From NCBI GenBank assembly GCA_963750065.1, contig CAVVPK010000001.1, positions 62,001 to 126,000 of the forward strand: DNA of 64,000 nucleotides, in the 5' to 3' direction. How positions within the stretch are numbered: position 1 is the stretch's first letter; every line of letters starts with the position of its first letter. This stretch comes from CAVSRC01 sp963750065. Its GTDB lineage: Bacteria; Pseudomonadota; Alphaproteobacteria; Rhizobiales; Kaistiaceae. The position numbers and the translations under genes were made by a program. Of the stretch, positions 1-8,158 are shown in pieces. A model generated the notes under the pieces. That model had not been told where the DNA came from. It searched no databases and saw only the letters and a list, made by a program, of their open reading frames with translations.

Positions 1-503
1 CTGGTCGCATCCGTCTTAAGAACAGGCTCAAACAGTTTCCATTCGCGGGCGCAGATGGGTCCCACCGCGAAGCCTTGCTCGGCAAGGGCGATCGCGGCGG
101 TGAAAAGGTGCGCCCAGTCGATCCGCCCATAGCGCCGGTGGAGGTCATGCCAGCCACGCACGACACCCGGCACCGTCACCGAAAGCGGATGACGCTCGGG
201 AATGCGGTGGCCGGGCAGGCCCGCGACCAGCTCGGCAATGAGCGCGGCCGGCGACCGGCCAGTGCCGTTGTAGCTCCGCGGCGTCCCGTCAGGCTCGACG
301 ATCATGGCAAGCAGGTCACCGCCGACACTGGTCGCCATCGGCTCGACAAGGCCAAGGACCGCGTCGGCGGCGATCGCCGCGTCGACTGCGCTGCCGCCGT
401 TATTGAGCACCGCGACAGCGGCCTCCGCGGCGTAGGGACTGCCGGTCGCCACCATGCAGGTGGCGGCGGAAACGCCGTTCGGATCGAGGGGCACGTCGGG
501 CAT
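1..503 (-). CDS. Gamma-glutamyltransferase family protein, N-terminal part (cut by window edge)
   Basis: Only the first 167 codons are present; the gene runs off the left edge. The start is the ATG at 501-503. The readable N-terminus matches the opening of the gamma-glutamyltranspeptidase Ntn-hydrolase family: an early ATGSPYAAEAA segment, then NNGGSAVDAAIAA, then a segment containing VEPMATSVGGD. No signal peptide is visible, so this would be a cytoplasmic member. The family cleaves or transfers gamma-glutamyl groups. The catalytic threonine lies much later in the protein and is outside the window. The gene diverges from the GlcG-like gene at 744 and shares its intergenic region, which carries an operator-like sequence, so it may belong to the same regulon. 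That link is inference. Confidence 0.8.
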   Translation of the reverse strand, partial: MPDVPLDPNGVSAATCMVATGSPYAAEAAVAVLNNGGSAVDAAIAADAVLGLVEPMATSVGGDLLAMIVEPDGTPRSYNGTGRSPAALIAELVAGLPGHRIPERHPLSVTVPGVVRGWHDLHRRYGRIDWAHLFTAAIALAEQGFAVGPICAREWKLFEPVLKTDAT

Positions 504-693
504 GTAATCACCGTTTGTCTGGCATGGGGGAGGGGAGATCGCGGAGGAGAGCGCGTTGCGCGCCCCGTATTCCAGCCGCCGCGGCGCCGCCCGGGCAGAT
601 AACCGACCCGGATCCGGGACACGGCCATGACCAAGGAAACGGTACTGCGCGGCATACTCGGGTCATTTCAGCCTTTCCCCCGGGGGCAATCGT

Positions 694-713
694 CAGTATA
701 CTGTATCCAATTT
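694..713 (+). promoter_or_regulatory. Operator-like site A, before the GlcG-like/reductase/TerC arm
   Basis: The 20-bp sequence here, read on the minus strand, is AAATTGGATACAGTATACTG. It differs at one base from the sequence at 8981-9000 (AAATTGAATACAGTATACTG), which lies before the divergently oriented HDO operon. Both copies have the same orientation relative to the downstream gene and end 30 to 40 bases before the start codon. The core AGTATACT is palindromic. It is most likely the binding site of the GntR/FCD regulator encoded at 3143, possibly overlapping the promoter. Confidence 0.6.
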
Positions 714-743
714 CTGCGAGACTCCAAGAGCACTGGGGGAATT

Positions 744-1223
744 GTGAAGACGACGCTTAAGCTTGAAACCCGTGAGGCCCGCACCATGGCCGACGCCGCG
801 CTGCGCAAGGCCGCCGAAATCGGCGTGGCGGAGACGGTCTGTATCGCTGATGCCGGCGGCTGTCCAATCGTGCTGGAGCGGATGGACGGTGCCCGCGTGA
901 CCGGGCCGCAGATCGCCTGGAACAAGGCCTTCACCGCCGCCGGACACCGCCGCTCGACCCATCTGTTCACCACTCCGCCCAACGGGCCGGCCCTGCCCGG
1001 CAACGAGGCCTTCGGCATCCAGCTGTCCTTCGAGGGCCGGTTCGCGGCCTTTGTCGGCGGCTATCCGGTCGTGATCGACGATGAGGTGGTCGGTGCCGTG
1101 GGCATGAGCGGCGGCAATGGCGAGCAGGACACCGCCTGCGGTCTCGCTGCGCTTCAGGCGCTGAAGGATCTGCTCGCGCCCGAGGGCCATGACGTGCTGG
1201 TCCGGGCGGACATCAAGAAATAG
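744..1223 (+). CDS. GlcG/HbpS family (DUF336) protein
   Basis: A 159-residue protein of the GlcG/HbpS fold, seen in catabolic operons (such as glycolate utilisation) and in haem-binding or sensing proteins. Typical features are the N-terminal LETREARTMADAAL helix, the central block FTAAGHRRSTH, and the C-terminal GAVGMSGGNGEQD loop followed by a final helix. I chose the GTG at 744 because a GGGGGA purine tract lies just before it and the family normally starts here; the frame is open upstream to 627, but that stretch contains the operator. It is the first gene of a rightward arm with the reductase at 1274 and TerC at 2300. Its precise role is unknown; family members are often small-molecule or haem binders rather than proven enzymes. 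Confidence 0.8.
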   Translation: MKTTLKLETREARTMADAALRKAAEIGVAETVCIADAGGCPIVLERMDGARVTGPQIAWNKAFTAAGHRRSTHLFTTPPNGPALPGNEAFGIQLSFEGRFAAFVGGYPVVIDDEVVGAVGMSGGNGEQDTACGLAALQALKDLLAPEGHDVLVRADIKK

Positions 1224-1273
1224 GCATCCCCAGCTGCACGGAATGTGAACGCCAAAGACGACGGAGGGTGCGG

Positions 1274-2284
1274 GTGCCGCATCGCGTAACGATTGCCGAG
1301 ATCGGCCGCTCGTTCGACGTGGACGACGACGAGACGATGCTGATCGCGGCTCTACGCGCCAATATCCACATTCCGCACGACTGCAAGTCGGGGACCTGTG
1401 CGACATGCCGGTTCAGGCTGCTCGAAGGGGCGGTGACCTATCGGGAGGACCCGATGGCGCTACTGCCGGAGGAGCGCGACGAAGGCTATGCGCTGGCTTG
1501 TCAGGCCTGGCCGGAGAGCGACATCCTGGCGAGCGTCGAGATACTGCCCGCCCTGCTGGCCGAACCGCAGCGCCTCATGGCCACGGTCGATCGGGTCGAA
1601 CCCCTCTGCAACGACGTAATGCACCTGGTCCTTACGCTGCCAGATGGCATCAACCCCGGGATTCGGCCGGGCCAGTACGTCAACATCGTGATGGACGACG
1701 GCAGCGTGCGCAGCTTCTCCATGGCTTCGCCGCCGAACGGAGGGACCATCGACTTCCACATCCGCAGGATAAGCGGCGGCTCATTCACCGGATCGCGCCT
1801 CGACGCCCTTAAGCCCGGGCACAGCCTGCCGGTCGAGCTGCCGCACGGTTCCTTTTTCCTGCGCAAGGCCGATTTCCGGCCACTGCTGATGGTCGCAACC
1901 GGCACCGGTCTAGCGCCGATCAAGTCCATCCTCGAATCGCTGCACGACGATCCCGACTGCCCGCCGGTAACGCTCTACTGGGGCATGCGCCGCGAGCAGG
2001 ACCTCTACCTTCACGTCGAACTCCGGAGCTGGCGCGACCGGCTCTCGGAGTTCACCTACGTGCCGGTGCTGTCGCGCGCCGGCGAAACCTGGCAAGGCCG
2101 GCGCGGCCATGTGCAGGACGCGGCCTGCGCTGACATCGAGGATTTCTCCGAATACGCCATCTATCTCTGCGGCTCGCCGGAGATGGTCGCCGGCGCCAAA
2201 CACCGCTTTATCGCGCAGGGCGCCAGCCTCAACCACATCTACGCTGACAGCTTTTTCTTCCAGCATAATCTGAAGCGCCCCTAG
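1274..2284 (+). CDS. Ferredoxin-fused FAD/NAD(P)H oxidoreductase (oxygenase reductase type)
   Basis: A 336-residue reductase with an N-terminal plant-type [2Fe-2S] ferredoxin domain (Cys37, Cys42, Cys45, Cys76) followed by an FAD domain with RSFSMAS and an NAD(P)-binding domain with ATGTGLAPI and a CGSPEMV motif near the C-terminus. This is the layout of phenol-hydroxylase and CDP-glucoseen-type reductases, which pass electrons from NAD(P)H through FAD to an iron-sulfur cluster and on to an oxygenase or another ferredoxin. A GTG at 1274 is preferred over that at 1268, because the ACGGAGGG ribosome site at 1261-1267 then has normal spacing. It lies 50 bp after the GlcG-like gene. The likely partner is the ferredoxin/HDO pair at 7805-8941, inferred from the shared operator. 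Confidence 0.85.
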   Translation: MPHRVTIAEIGRSFDVDDDETMLIAALRANIHIPHDCKSGTCATCRFRLLEGAVTYREDPMALLPEERDEGYALACQAWPESDILASVEILPALLAEPQRLMATVDRVEPLCNDVMHLVLTLPDGINPGIRPGQYVNIVMDDGSVRSFSMASPPNGGTIDFHIRRISGGSFTGSRLDALKPGHSLPVELPHGSFFLRKADFRPLLMVATGTGLAPIKSILESLHDDPDCPPVTLYWGMRREQDLYLHVELRSWRDRLSEFTYVPVLSRAGETWQGRRGHVQDAACADIEDFSEYAIYLCGSPEMVAGAKHRFIAQGASLNHIYADSFFFQHNLKRP

Positions 2285-2299
2285 GCGCCGTCAGGAGAC

Positions 2300-2968
2300 G
2301 TGATCCTGCTCCACGAACTGCTCCCGGCCGTCGGCATTTTCGTTCAGGTCGTCTTCATCGACCTAGCGCTCGCCGGCGACAATGCCATTGTCATCGGCAT
2401 GGCCGCCGCGGGACTGCCGCGACAGCACCGGCGGAAGGCGATCATGATCGGCATCGGTGCGGCGACGCTGCTGCGCATCGTCTTTGCCGCCGCCGCCACC
2501 TTCCTGCTTCACATCGTCGGCCTGCTACTCGCCGGCGGCATCCTGCTGCTGTGGGTGTGCTGGAAGATGTGGCGCGAATTCCAGGACGGCGCGCCCGTCG
2601 ACGACGATCAGTCGGGCGAGGGGACGCCCGAGGCGGATTCCGCGGGTCAAGCGCCGGCCGAGGGCAAGCGCCCGCGCGGCAAGACGCTCGGCCAGGCGGT
2701 CACCCAGATCGTGATCGCCGACGTCTCCATGTCGCTCGACAACGTGCTGGCGGTCGCCGGTGCCGCACGCGCACATCCGATCGTGCTGGTGTTCGGCCTG
2801 GCGCTTTCGGTCACCCTGATGGGACTGGCGGCCAACGTCGTGGCCAAGCTGCTCAACCGCTATCGGTGGATCGCACTCGTCGGCCTGGCCATCATTCTGA
2901 TGGTGGCGCTTGAAATGATCTATCACGGCACGCTCGAGACCATGCCCGCATTGGCCCGCGTATTCTGA
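2300..2968 (+). CDS. TerC/YjbE family integral membrane protein
   Basis: A 222-residue multi-pass membrane protein. The two internally related halves each carry the acidic family motif: DLALAGDNAIVIG in the first helix and DVSMSLDNVLAVA in the second half. A hydrophilic, acidic loop of about 50 residues separates the halves. TerC family proteins are linked to tellurite resistance, manganese export and metal loading of proteins. It starts with GTG at 2300, 15 bp after the reductase gene, with AGGAG at 2293-2297. Its presence in this catabolic arm could mean metal supply or export for the metalloenzymes of the locus, but nothing in the sequence proves it. Confidence 0.85.
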   Translation: MILLHELLPAVGIFVQVVFIDLALAGDNAIVIGMAAAGLPRQHRRKAIMIGIGAATLLRIVFAAAATFLLHIVGLLLAGGILLLWVCWKMWREFQDGAPVDDDQSGEGTPEADSAGQAPAEGKRPRGKTLGQAVTQIVIADVSMSLDNVLAVAGAARAHPIVLVFGLALSVTLMGLAANVVAKLLNRYRWIALVGLAIILMVALEMIYHGTLETMPALARVF

Positions 2969-3038
2969 CGGAAATTCTTTAAAAACAGATAGTTATTGAC
3001 AAGGCCGCGGGCGGCTGAGACAAGTCAGCCTTGAATCA

Positions 3039-3052
3039 AGTATACAGGATAC
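3039..3052 (+). promoter_or_regulatory. Weaker operator-like site B, before the gntR gene
   Basis: The sequence AGTATACAGGATAC shares about ten of fourteen bases with the AGTATACTGTATCC core of site A. It lies about 90 bp before the regulator start, in the 174-bp gap after terC, and would fit autoregulation. The weaker match makes it less certain than sites A and C. Confidence 0.4.
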
Positions 3053-3142
3053 GTGGCCGTTCGGTCGTGCATTGCGATAGGTCATGGGAATTACAACCAG
3101 GCGGCCCAGACTAAATCGGGTTTCCGCATCCGAGGGACGGAA

Positions 3143-3787
3143 ATGAGCATCTCGCTGGGCACCACGCATCCGCCGCTGACCAAGATCGTGACGTCGACTA
3201 TCCGTCAGCGGATCATGAATGGCGACATCGCCCTCGGTACGCGCCTGGTGGAAGGGCGCCTGTCCGAGGAACTGGGCGTTTCCCGCATGCCGGTGCGTGA
3301 AGCCCTGCGCGAGCTGGCCGCCGAAGGCATCGTCACCATCGAGCCGCGCCGGGGCGCATCGGTCACCACATTCAGCGAAGAGCAGAAACACGAGCTGGTC
3401 GAGGTGCGCGCCACGCTGGAGGCGTTGAACGCGCGGCTGGCGGCCAAGCATCACGACACTAAGCACATGGCGCGGCTGCAGAAGATCCTCGAAGAGGGCC
3501 AGCGGCTCGAGGGAACCGACGACACCCACAAGATCGTCGGGTTGAACGCGCGCTTTCATGAAGCGCTGGCCGTCGTCAGCGGCAATTCCGTCCTGCTGGA
3601 CATGATGCGCCAGTTGCGCGATCGCACGGACCTGATTTTCGCTTCGGTGAGCCGCGAGCGCGTTCGCGAGAACTGGCGGGAGCATGCGGAAATCCTGCGC
3701 GCGGTGATCGATGGTGACGCCGAACTTGCGGCGTTGCTGGCAACGCGCCACGTCTACAACGCCGCACAGATTGCGCAGGATTCCTAA
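3143..3787 (+). CDS. GntR family transcriptional regulator, FadR/FCD subfamily
   Basis: A 214-residue regulator. Residues 10 to 75 form a winged helix-turn-helix of GntR type, with the recognition region LSEELGVSRMPVREALREL, followed by an all-helical FCD ligand domain (RATLEALNARLAA, then NARFHEALAVVSGN and HAEILRAVIDGD). FCD members bind small organic acids or amino-acid-like ligands, often with a metal. The ATG at 3143 is chosen because GAGGGACGG precedes it at normal spacing; the frame is open to 3053 but the extra residues are not family-like. It lies tail-to-tail with the cyclodeaminase gene (7 bp apart). Three related operator-like sequences (694, 3039, 8981) make it the probable local repressor. 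Confidence 0.9.
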   Translation: MSISLGTTHPPLTKIVTSTIRQRIMNGDIALGTRLVEGRLSEELGVSRMPVREALRELAAEGIVTIEPRRGASVTTFSEEQKHELVEVRATLEALNARLAAKHHDTKHMARLQKILEEGQRLEGTDDTHKIVGLNARFHEALAVVSGNSVLLDMMRQLRDRTDLIFASVSRERVRENWREHAEILRAVIDGDAELAALLATRHVYNAAQIAQDS

Positions 3788-3794
3788 CGCCCGC

Positions 3795-4721
3795 TCAGCC
3801 ACTCTCGCTTTCGCCGGTCACCCGCGCATAAGCCAATCCGGCGACCGCAATATCCTCCAGCCCAACCCCGACTGTCTTGTAGATGGTGATTTCGCTGTCG
3901 CTGCGCCGGCCATGCGCGGTGCCGGTGATCAGCTCGCCGAGCTCGACGATCTTGTCCGGCGGCAGCGCGGCGGGGCTCGCCTGCGCTAGGTCGCCTGCCT
4001 CACGCAGCGCCTGCTGGCGCCATTCGACCGCGATGCACGAGGCGCGGCCGAGGGCGGCGTCGTCCAGTTCGCGGGTACGCGGCAGGCTTGAGCCGACGGC
4101 GGCGATGAAGGTGCCCGGTCGTAGCATTTCCCCGGCGAAGAGTGGGATCGCCGCGCGCGAAGTGGTCACCACGATATCGGCGCGATCGAGCGCCTCCTTC
4201 GCCGAAACGAAACGGGCCGCGACGCCGGTCTTGGCCGCGATCCGCTCGGCCATGTCGGACGGCGTGCTGAACGGGCAGATCAGGATCTCGTCGAGGCGAT
4301 AGGCCTCCGCCATCTGCTCGGCATGGGCGCGGCCCTGGACTCCGGTGCCGAACAGCGCGAGCACCCGGGAGTCGGAACGCGCCAGATAGCGCGAGGCTAT
4401 GATCGAACAGGCCGCCGTCCTGAGCCGCGTGATGGCGTTTGCCTCGAGCGAGGCCAGAGGCCGCCCGTCAACGGCGGAAAACAACATGATGACGAAGGAA
4501 AACTGCCCGGCAATAGTCGTGTAGACCTTGGCGCCGACCACGCCCTGTTCGGGGATCACGGCGCCGAGCGTCGACAGCTTCACGCCGCCGGCTTCGGTGC
4601 GGATGCGCTCCTGCATGGCGGCGTTGCCCGACCCGAAGCTGCGAAAGGCTTCGAGTAGCACCTGCTGGGTCTCGGCGATGCCGACCGCCTCGGCGACCAT
4701 GGCGTCGGTGATGTGAAGCAC
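3795..4721 (-). CDS. Ornithine cyclodeaminase / mu-crystallin family protein
   Basis: A 308-residue protein of the OCD/mu-crystallin family, whose members include ornithine and lysine cyclodeaminases, ketimine reductases and alanine dehydrogenases. The NAD(P)-binding Rossmann motif ALFGTGVQGRAHA follows the substrate half, which contains GAKVYTT and the LEANAITRLRTAA block. The GTG at 4719-4721 is preferred because AGGA lies six to seven bases upstream and the product then begins at the family start (VLHITDAMVAEA); a longer frame overlaps tauE. It is the last gene of the leftward operon. In this context it could reduce an imine or release ammonia from an amino compound; the substrate cannot be read from the sequence. 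Confidence 0.85.
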   Translation of the reverse strand: MLHITDAMVAEAVGIAETQQVLLEAFRSFGSGNAAMQERIRTEAGGVKLSTLGAVIPEQGVVGAKVYTTIAGQFSFVIMLFSAVDGRPLASLEANAITRLRTAACSIIASRYLARSDSRVLALFGTGVQGRAHAEQMAEAYRLDEILICPFSTPSDMAERIAAKTGVAARFVSAKEALDRADIVVTTSRAAIPLFAGEMLRPGTFIAAVGSSLPRTRELDDAALGRASCIAVEWRQQALREAGDLAQASPAALPPDKIVELGELITGTAHGRRSDSEITIYKTVGVGLEDIAVAGLAYARVTGESESG

Positions 4722-4755
4722 GGCGGTTCCTGTCTTCTTGATCTGCGATGCCGGC

Positions 4756-5511
4756 TCAGCCCGCCAGCCAGGCACGGGCGAGAATGCCGAGCGCACCGAG
4801 CCCCGACAGCGTCAGCAGGAACTGGCGAAGCGCACTGCGCGGGGCGATCCGGTTGAGCGGGTTCGAGACCAGGAAGCCCGCCGTCATTAGGGGCAGCAGT
4901 ATGATGCCCAGCCACAGCTGTGCGGCATTGAAGCGGCCGACGACGGCAAGGGTCGCCATCGAGAACAGCGCCCCGGCGAAGAATACGCTGGAGACCGTCG
5001 CGCGCATGCGGGCCGGCGCCACATGCTGCATGACGATCGCGTAGGGTGGGGCACCGGAAGAGGTGATCGTGCCCATGAGACCGGAGGCGACGCCGGCGAT
5101 CACCATGTTGGGCACCGAGGCCTCAATGCGCCAGCCGGCATAGCTCAATCCCACGCCGGTGAGGATGAGCACCGCGAAGACGACCGAAAACAGCGTGGTG
5201 GGCAGGATCGAGAGCGTCAGCCCGGCCGCGACCGTGCCGATCACGCGACCCGACATCAGCACGCCCACCGAGTTCCAATTGATCGACCGGAATTCGCGCA
5301 GCGCGCCGAGCAGCGCCAGGCCGGCGCCGAGGAAGAGCAGAGGGCCGGGAACCAGTTCAGGGAAATAGAGCACGGCGATCGGCGCCGACACCATGGCGAA
5401 GCCGAGGCCGCTCACGCCTTGAAGCAGGGCGGCAATGAAGATCAGCCCGGCGATCCCGGCGGCATGTGGAGAGGCGAGCCCTCCGGGCAGGATCGTATCG
5501 AGCGAGGGCAC
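4756..5511 (-). CDS. TauE/SafE family membrane exporter
   Basis: A 251-residue hydrophobic protein with about eight predicted membrane segments in two repeats. The family signature is seen in the first helix (FIAALLQGVSGLGFAMVSAPI) and in the repeat at the middle (AGVASGLMGTITSSGAPP). TauE/SafE proteins export or import small anions such as sulfite, sulfoacetate and other organic acids. It starts 3 bp after the Fd-ALDH stop and is followed after 34 bp by the cyclodeaminase gene. In a catabolic operon it may remove an anionic end product, such as sulfite if the substrate is a sulfonate; that is speculation. Confidence 0.85.
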   Translation of the reverse strand: MPSLDTILPGGLASPHAAGIAGLIFIAALLQGVSGLGFAMVSAPIAVLYFPELVPGPLLFLGAGLALLGALREFRSINWNSVGVLMSGRVIGTVAAGLTLSILPTTLFSVVFAVLILTGVGLSYAGWRIEASVPNMVIAGVASGLMGTITSSGAPPYAIVMQHVAPARMRATVSSVFFAGALFSMATLAVVGRFNAAQLWLGIILLPLMTAGFLVSNPLNRIAPRSALRQFLLTLSGLGALGILARAWLAG

Positions 5512-5514
5512 GGG

Positions 5515-7431
5515 TCAGATGCCGAGATAGACGGTCTTGATGCGCGTGTAGAAGTCCATGACGTTGGCGCCACCCTGCTCCTTGGCCGCCTGATTGCTGG
5601 AATGCTTGAAGCCGCCGAAGGGAGCATTGAGCGAGACGCCGGTCGTCGGCGCATTGACCTTGACGATGCCGTGGCGGGTGCCGCGGGCAAAGCGGACCAC
5701 GGCGCCGAGATCGTTGGTGATCAGCGAGACGGCAAGGCCGTATTCGGTCTCGTCGGCGATCGCCATCGCCTCGTCCGGCCCATCGACGGCGCGCACCGCC
5801 ACCACCGGACCGAAGATCTCCTCGCGCAGCAGGCGGCTCCCAGCCGGCACTTCGGAGATGACGGCGGGCGACATGAAATAGCCGTTGACCAGGCGCGCGT
5901 CACCATTGCCGCGCAGGAACTGGCCGCCGGCATCGATGCGACTACCTTCCTCGCGCGCCAGGCGCACATAGGACTGGACCTTGTCGTATTGCGCTGCGGT
6001 GGCGAGCGGCCCCATGCCCACGCCGTCATCGCCACCCGGTCCGACCGTGATCTTGGCGGCTACCTCGGCGAGCCGCGCCACCACCTGCTCGTAGAGCGGG
6101 CGGGCGACCAGCACGCGGCTGGTGCCGGTGCAGGCCTGACCGGTCAGGCCGAAGGCGCCGCGCTGGATGATCGCCACCGCTTTGTCGACATCGGCATCGG
6201 CCAGCACGACGGTGGCGTTCTTGCCGCCCATTTCGAGCTGGATGCGGATATCGGTGGAGACCGCCGCCGCGATCTGGCGGCCGACCGCGAACGATCCGGT
6301 GAAGGTAAGCGCGTCGATCCCGGCCGAAGTGATCGCCTGGCCGACTTTGGCGCCGCGCCCGTGAACCAGTGCGATCACGTCGGGCGGCAGACCGGCTTCG
6401 AGCAGCACCTCGACCAGCCGCTGACCCATCAGCGGGGTGATCTCGGACGGCTTGTAGATCACCGCATTGCCGGCGGCGAGCGCCGGAGCGATCTTCCGCG
6501 CCGCCATCGACAGCGGAAAGTTCCAGGGCGTGATGACGGCGACCACGCCGACCGGCTGGCGCAGGGACAGGACAATCTGGCTGCTGTCGCTCGGGAAGGT
6601 CTCGCCGTTGAGGCGCAGCGCCTCTCCGGCATAGAGGCGGAAATTGGCGGCGATGCGCCGCGCCTCGTTGCGCGCCTCGGTCCGCGTCTTGCCTTCCTCG
6701 CGGGTCAGTTCTTCGGCGATCTCGTCGGCGCGCCGCGCCATGATGTCGGCGGCCTTGAACAGCACGTCGGCGCGCTTTTCCGGCGAGCCCTCCCACCATG
6801 CCGGCCAGCCCGCCTGGAGCGCGGCGACCGCGGCGGTGACGTCGGCGCTTCCCGAATCCGGGAAGGTGGCGATGAGATCGCGGGAATCGGCGGGGTTGCG
6901 ATCCTCAAAGGTCGCGGCGTCGGCAGCCGGCTGCCACTGGCCGCGGACATAGTTGAGATGGGTCGGGGGCATCGGGGACTCGCTTCTGTGTTGGGCGCTT
7001 CCAAGCTGTGGTTCCGAGACGGCGGCCGTTGCCGGCGCGGCCGCCTCGGCTGACGGCGGGGACTCCGGCCGAGGGCCCGATGGCCCAGTTTCCGGCGTCT
7101 TGGGCGCACCGGTAACGCTGCGCGGCGTCTTCTCGCGGTCGGCCAGCGGAATCCATGACACGCTGATGTTGCCCTTCTCGACGAAGGTCTGGCACGCCAT
7201 ACGGTATCCCGCGGCCAGATCGTCGTCGGTCAGGTGCTTGCGCTCCTTCTGCTTCACCTTGTCGGTGTGCTCGATACCGCTTTCGATCTTGCAGCGGCAG
7301 GTTCCGCAGATGCCGGCGCCGCATTTGAACGGGATGCCGCCCTGCTGGCGCAGCGAAACGCGCAGCAGATTGCTGTTCTCCGGCACGCTGACCGTCTTGC
7401 CGCCGTTGGTGATGAATGTGATGGAGATCAT
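5515..7431 (-). CDS. [2Fe-2S] ferredoxin-aldehyde dehydrogenase fusion protein
   Basis: A 638-residue single reading frame with two domains. Residues 1 to about 93 are a plant-type ferredoxin with Cys37, Cys42, Cys45 and Cys80. A Pro/Ala/Ser-rich linker covers roughly 100 to 152. From about 154 to the end is a complete NAD(P)-dependent aldehyde dehydrogenase, with TPWNFPLSMA, the general-base segment LEMGGKNA and the catalytic cysteine Cys434 in GLTGQACTG. Aldehyde dehydrogenases do not normally carry an iron-sulfur domain, so electrons from aldehyde oxidation might be passed to, or compete with, the ferredoxin. An internal ATG at 6970-6972 has no ribosome site, which argues for a true fusion. 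It overlaps the preceding small gene by 4 bp and sits in the HDO operon. Confidence 0.9.
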   Translation of the reverse strand: MISITFITNGGKTVSVPENSNLLRVSLRQQGGIPFKCGAGICGTCRCKIESGIEHTDKVKQKERKHLTDDDLAAGYRMACQTFVEKGNISVSWIPLADREKTPRSVTGAPKTPETGPSGPRPESPPSAEAAAPATAAVSEPQLGSAQHRSESPMPPTHLNYVRGQWQPAADAATFEDRNPADSRDLIATFPDSGSADVTAAVAALQAGWPAWWEGSPEKRADVLFKAADIMARRADEIAEELTREEGKTRTEARNEARRIAANFRLYAGEALRLNGETFPSDSSQIVLSLRQPVGVVAVITPWNFPLSMAARKIAPALAAGNAVIYKPSEITPLMGQRLVEVLLEAGLPPDVIALVHGRGAKVGQAITSAGIDALTFTGSFAVGRQIAAAVSTDIRIQLEMGGKNATVVLADADVDKAVAIIQRGAFGLTGQACTGTSRVLVARPLYEQVVARLAEVAAKITVGPGGDDGVGMGPLATAAQYDKVQSYVRLAREEGSRIDAGGQFLRGNGDARLVNGYFMSPAVISEVPAGSRLLREEIFGPVVAVRAVDGPDEAMAIADETEYGLAVSLITNDLGAVVRFARGTRHGIVKVNAPTTGVSLNAPFGGFKHSSNQAAKEQGGANVMDFYTRIKTVYLGI

Positions 7432-7796
7432 CGCGACCGGATGAGGCTCATAGGGGCTGCCTGGGGGCTGCCTGCGGATGGCGGACGGTCGTCCGCGCGA
7501 GTCGAGACTCTCTGCAGCCGGATATCCATGGTTCCGTAGGTGGTGAGCGTCTTGAGTTCGGCGCGCGCCGCATCGAGGGTCTCGAACTTGGCGAACAGCT
7601 TCGAGGGGACGTCGTTGACGATCTGCGGCGGTTCATCCTCGACGATGCGGATGCGTGTCGGTTCGTCGATCTCGGCGATGGTGAAATTGGCCCGCTTGCG
7701 GCCGTAGAAGAAGTAGTCGTAGCTCTCGACCGGTGCCAGGCCCGGCGTCACCTCGGTCTTGAATTCCCCCGGTTTGGTGGTCAGCAGCACATACAT
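7428..7796 (-). CDS. Conserved-looking hypothetical protein of the HDO operon
   Basis: I do not recognise this 122-residue protein. It has no cysteine, no signal peptide and no membrane segment. It begins MYVLLTTKPGEF and includes the aromatic patch YDYFFYGRKRANF, then a charged stretch with IRIVEDEPPQIV, and ends in a basic, disordered-looking tail. The gene is 8 bp after the ferredoxin gene and overlaps the fusion gene by ATGA, so translational coupling is likely. Its position between two ferredoxin-encoding genes suggests an accessory or coupling subunit for the oxygenase or dehydrogenase. That is inference from position only. Confidence 0.7.
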   Translation of the reverse strand: MYVLLTTKPGEFKTEVTPGLAPVESYDYFFYGRKRANFTIAEIDEPTRIRIVEDEPPQIVNDVPSKLFAKFETLDAARAELKTLTTYGTMDIRLQRVSTRADDRPPSAGSPQAAPMSLIRSR

Positions 7797-7804
7797 GGGT
7801 CACC

Positions 7805-8155
7805 TCACTTTGCGCGCGGTCCGCGGTAATCCAGGATCTCAACCAGCGCCGCGACCTCCGGCGAGACGTCCTGGGTGAGCTCGATGTCTTCGGTGATCCA
7901 GAGCTGGCAGGCCAGGCGATAGCCCTCGTCCAGCTTGTCCCCCAAGATCTTCTTCTCTTTCCAGTTGGGGGCGGGCAGATGCTCGCCCCCATTGATGATC
8001 CGGCTGGCGCAGGTGGCGCATTTGCCCATGCCGCAGCGATATCTGAAATGCGGATAGGGGAACTGCCGAATGCCGGTCCGCACGACGAGGTTGGTGTTGG
8101 GCTTGACCTCTCCGGTAAAGACCTCGTCTCCCTTGCGCAGCGTAACGATTGGCAC
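7805..8155 (-). CDS. [2Fe-2S] ferredoxin
   Basis: A 116-residue plant-type ferredoxin. The cluster ligands are Cys41, Cys46 and Cys49 in YRCGMGKCATCASR, with Cys83 in YRLACQLW. It starts 3 bp after the HDO gene and is probably translated with it. It is the obvious electron donor for the diiron enzyme encoded just upstream, re-reduced by the ferredoxin-fused reductase at 1274. The C-terminal 25 residues (VSPEVAALVEILDYRGPRAK end) extend beyond the minimal fold. Confidence 0.9.
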   Translation of the reverse strand: MPIVTLRKGDEVFTGEVKPNTNLVVRTGIRQFPYPHFRYRCGMGKCATCASRIINGGEHLPAPNWKEKKILGDKLDEGYRLACQLWITEDIELTQDVSPEVAALVEILDYRGPRAK

Positions 8156-8158
8156 CGA

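Noticed and set aside
6970..6972. Internal ATG as the true start of a separate aldehyde dehydrogenase gene
   Set aside because: There is no ribosome site before it, and the ferredoxin frame continues through without a stop, so a fusion is the simpler reading.
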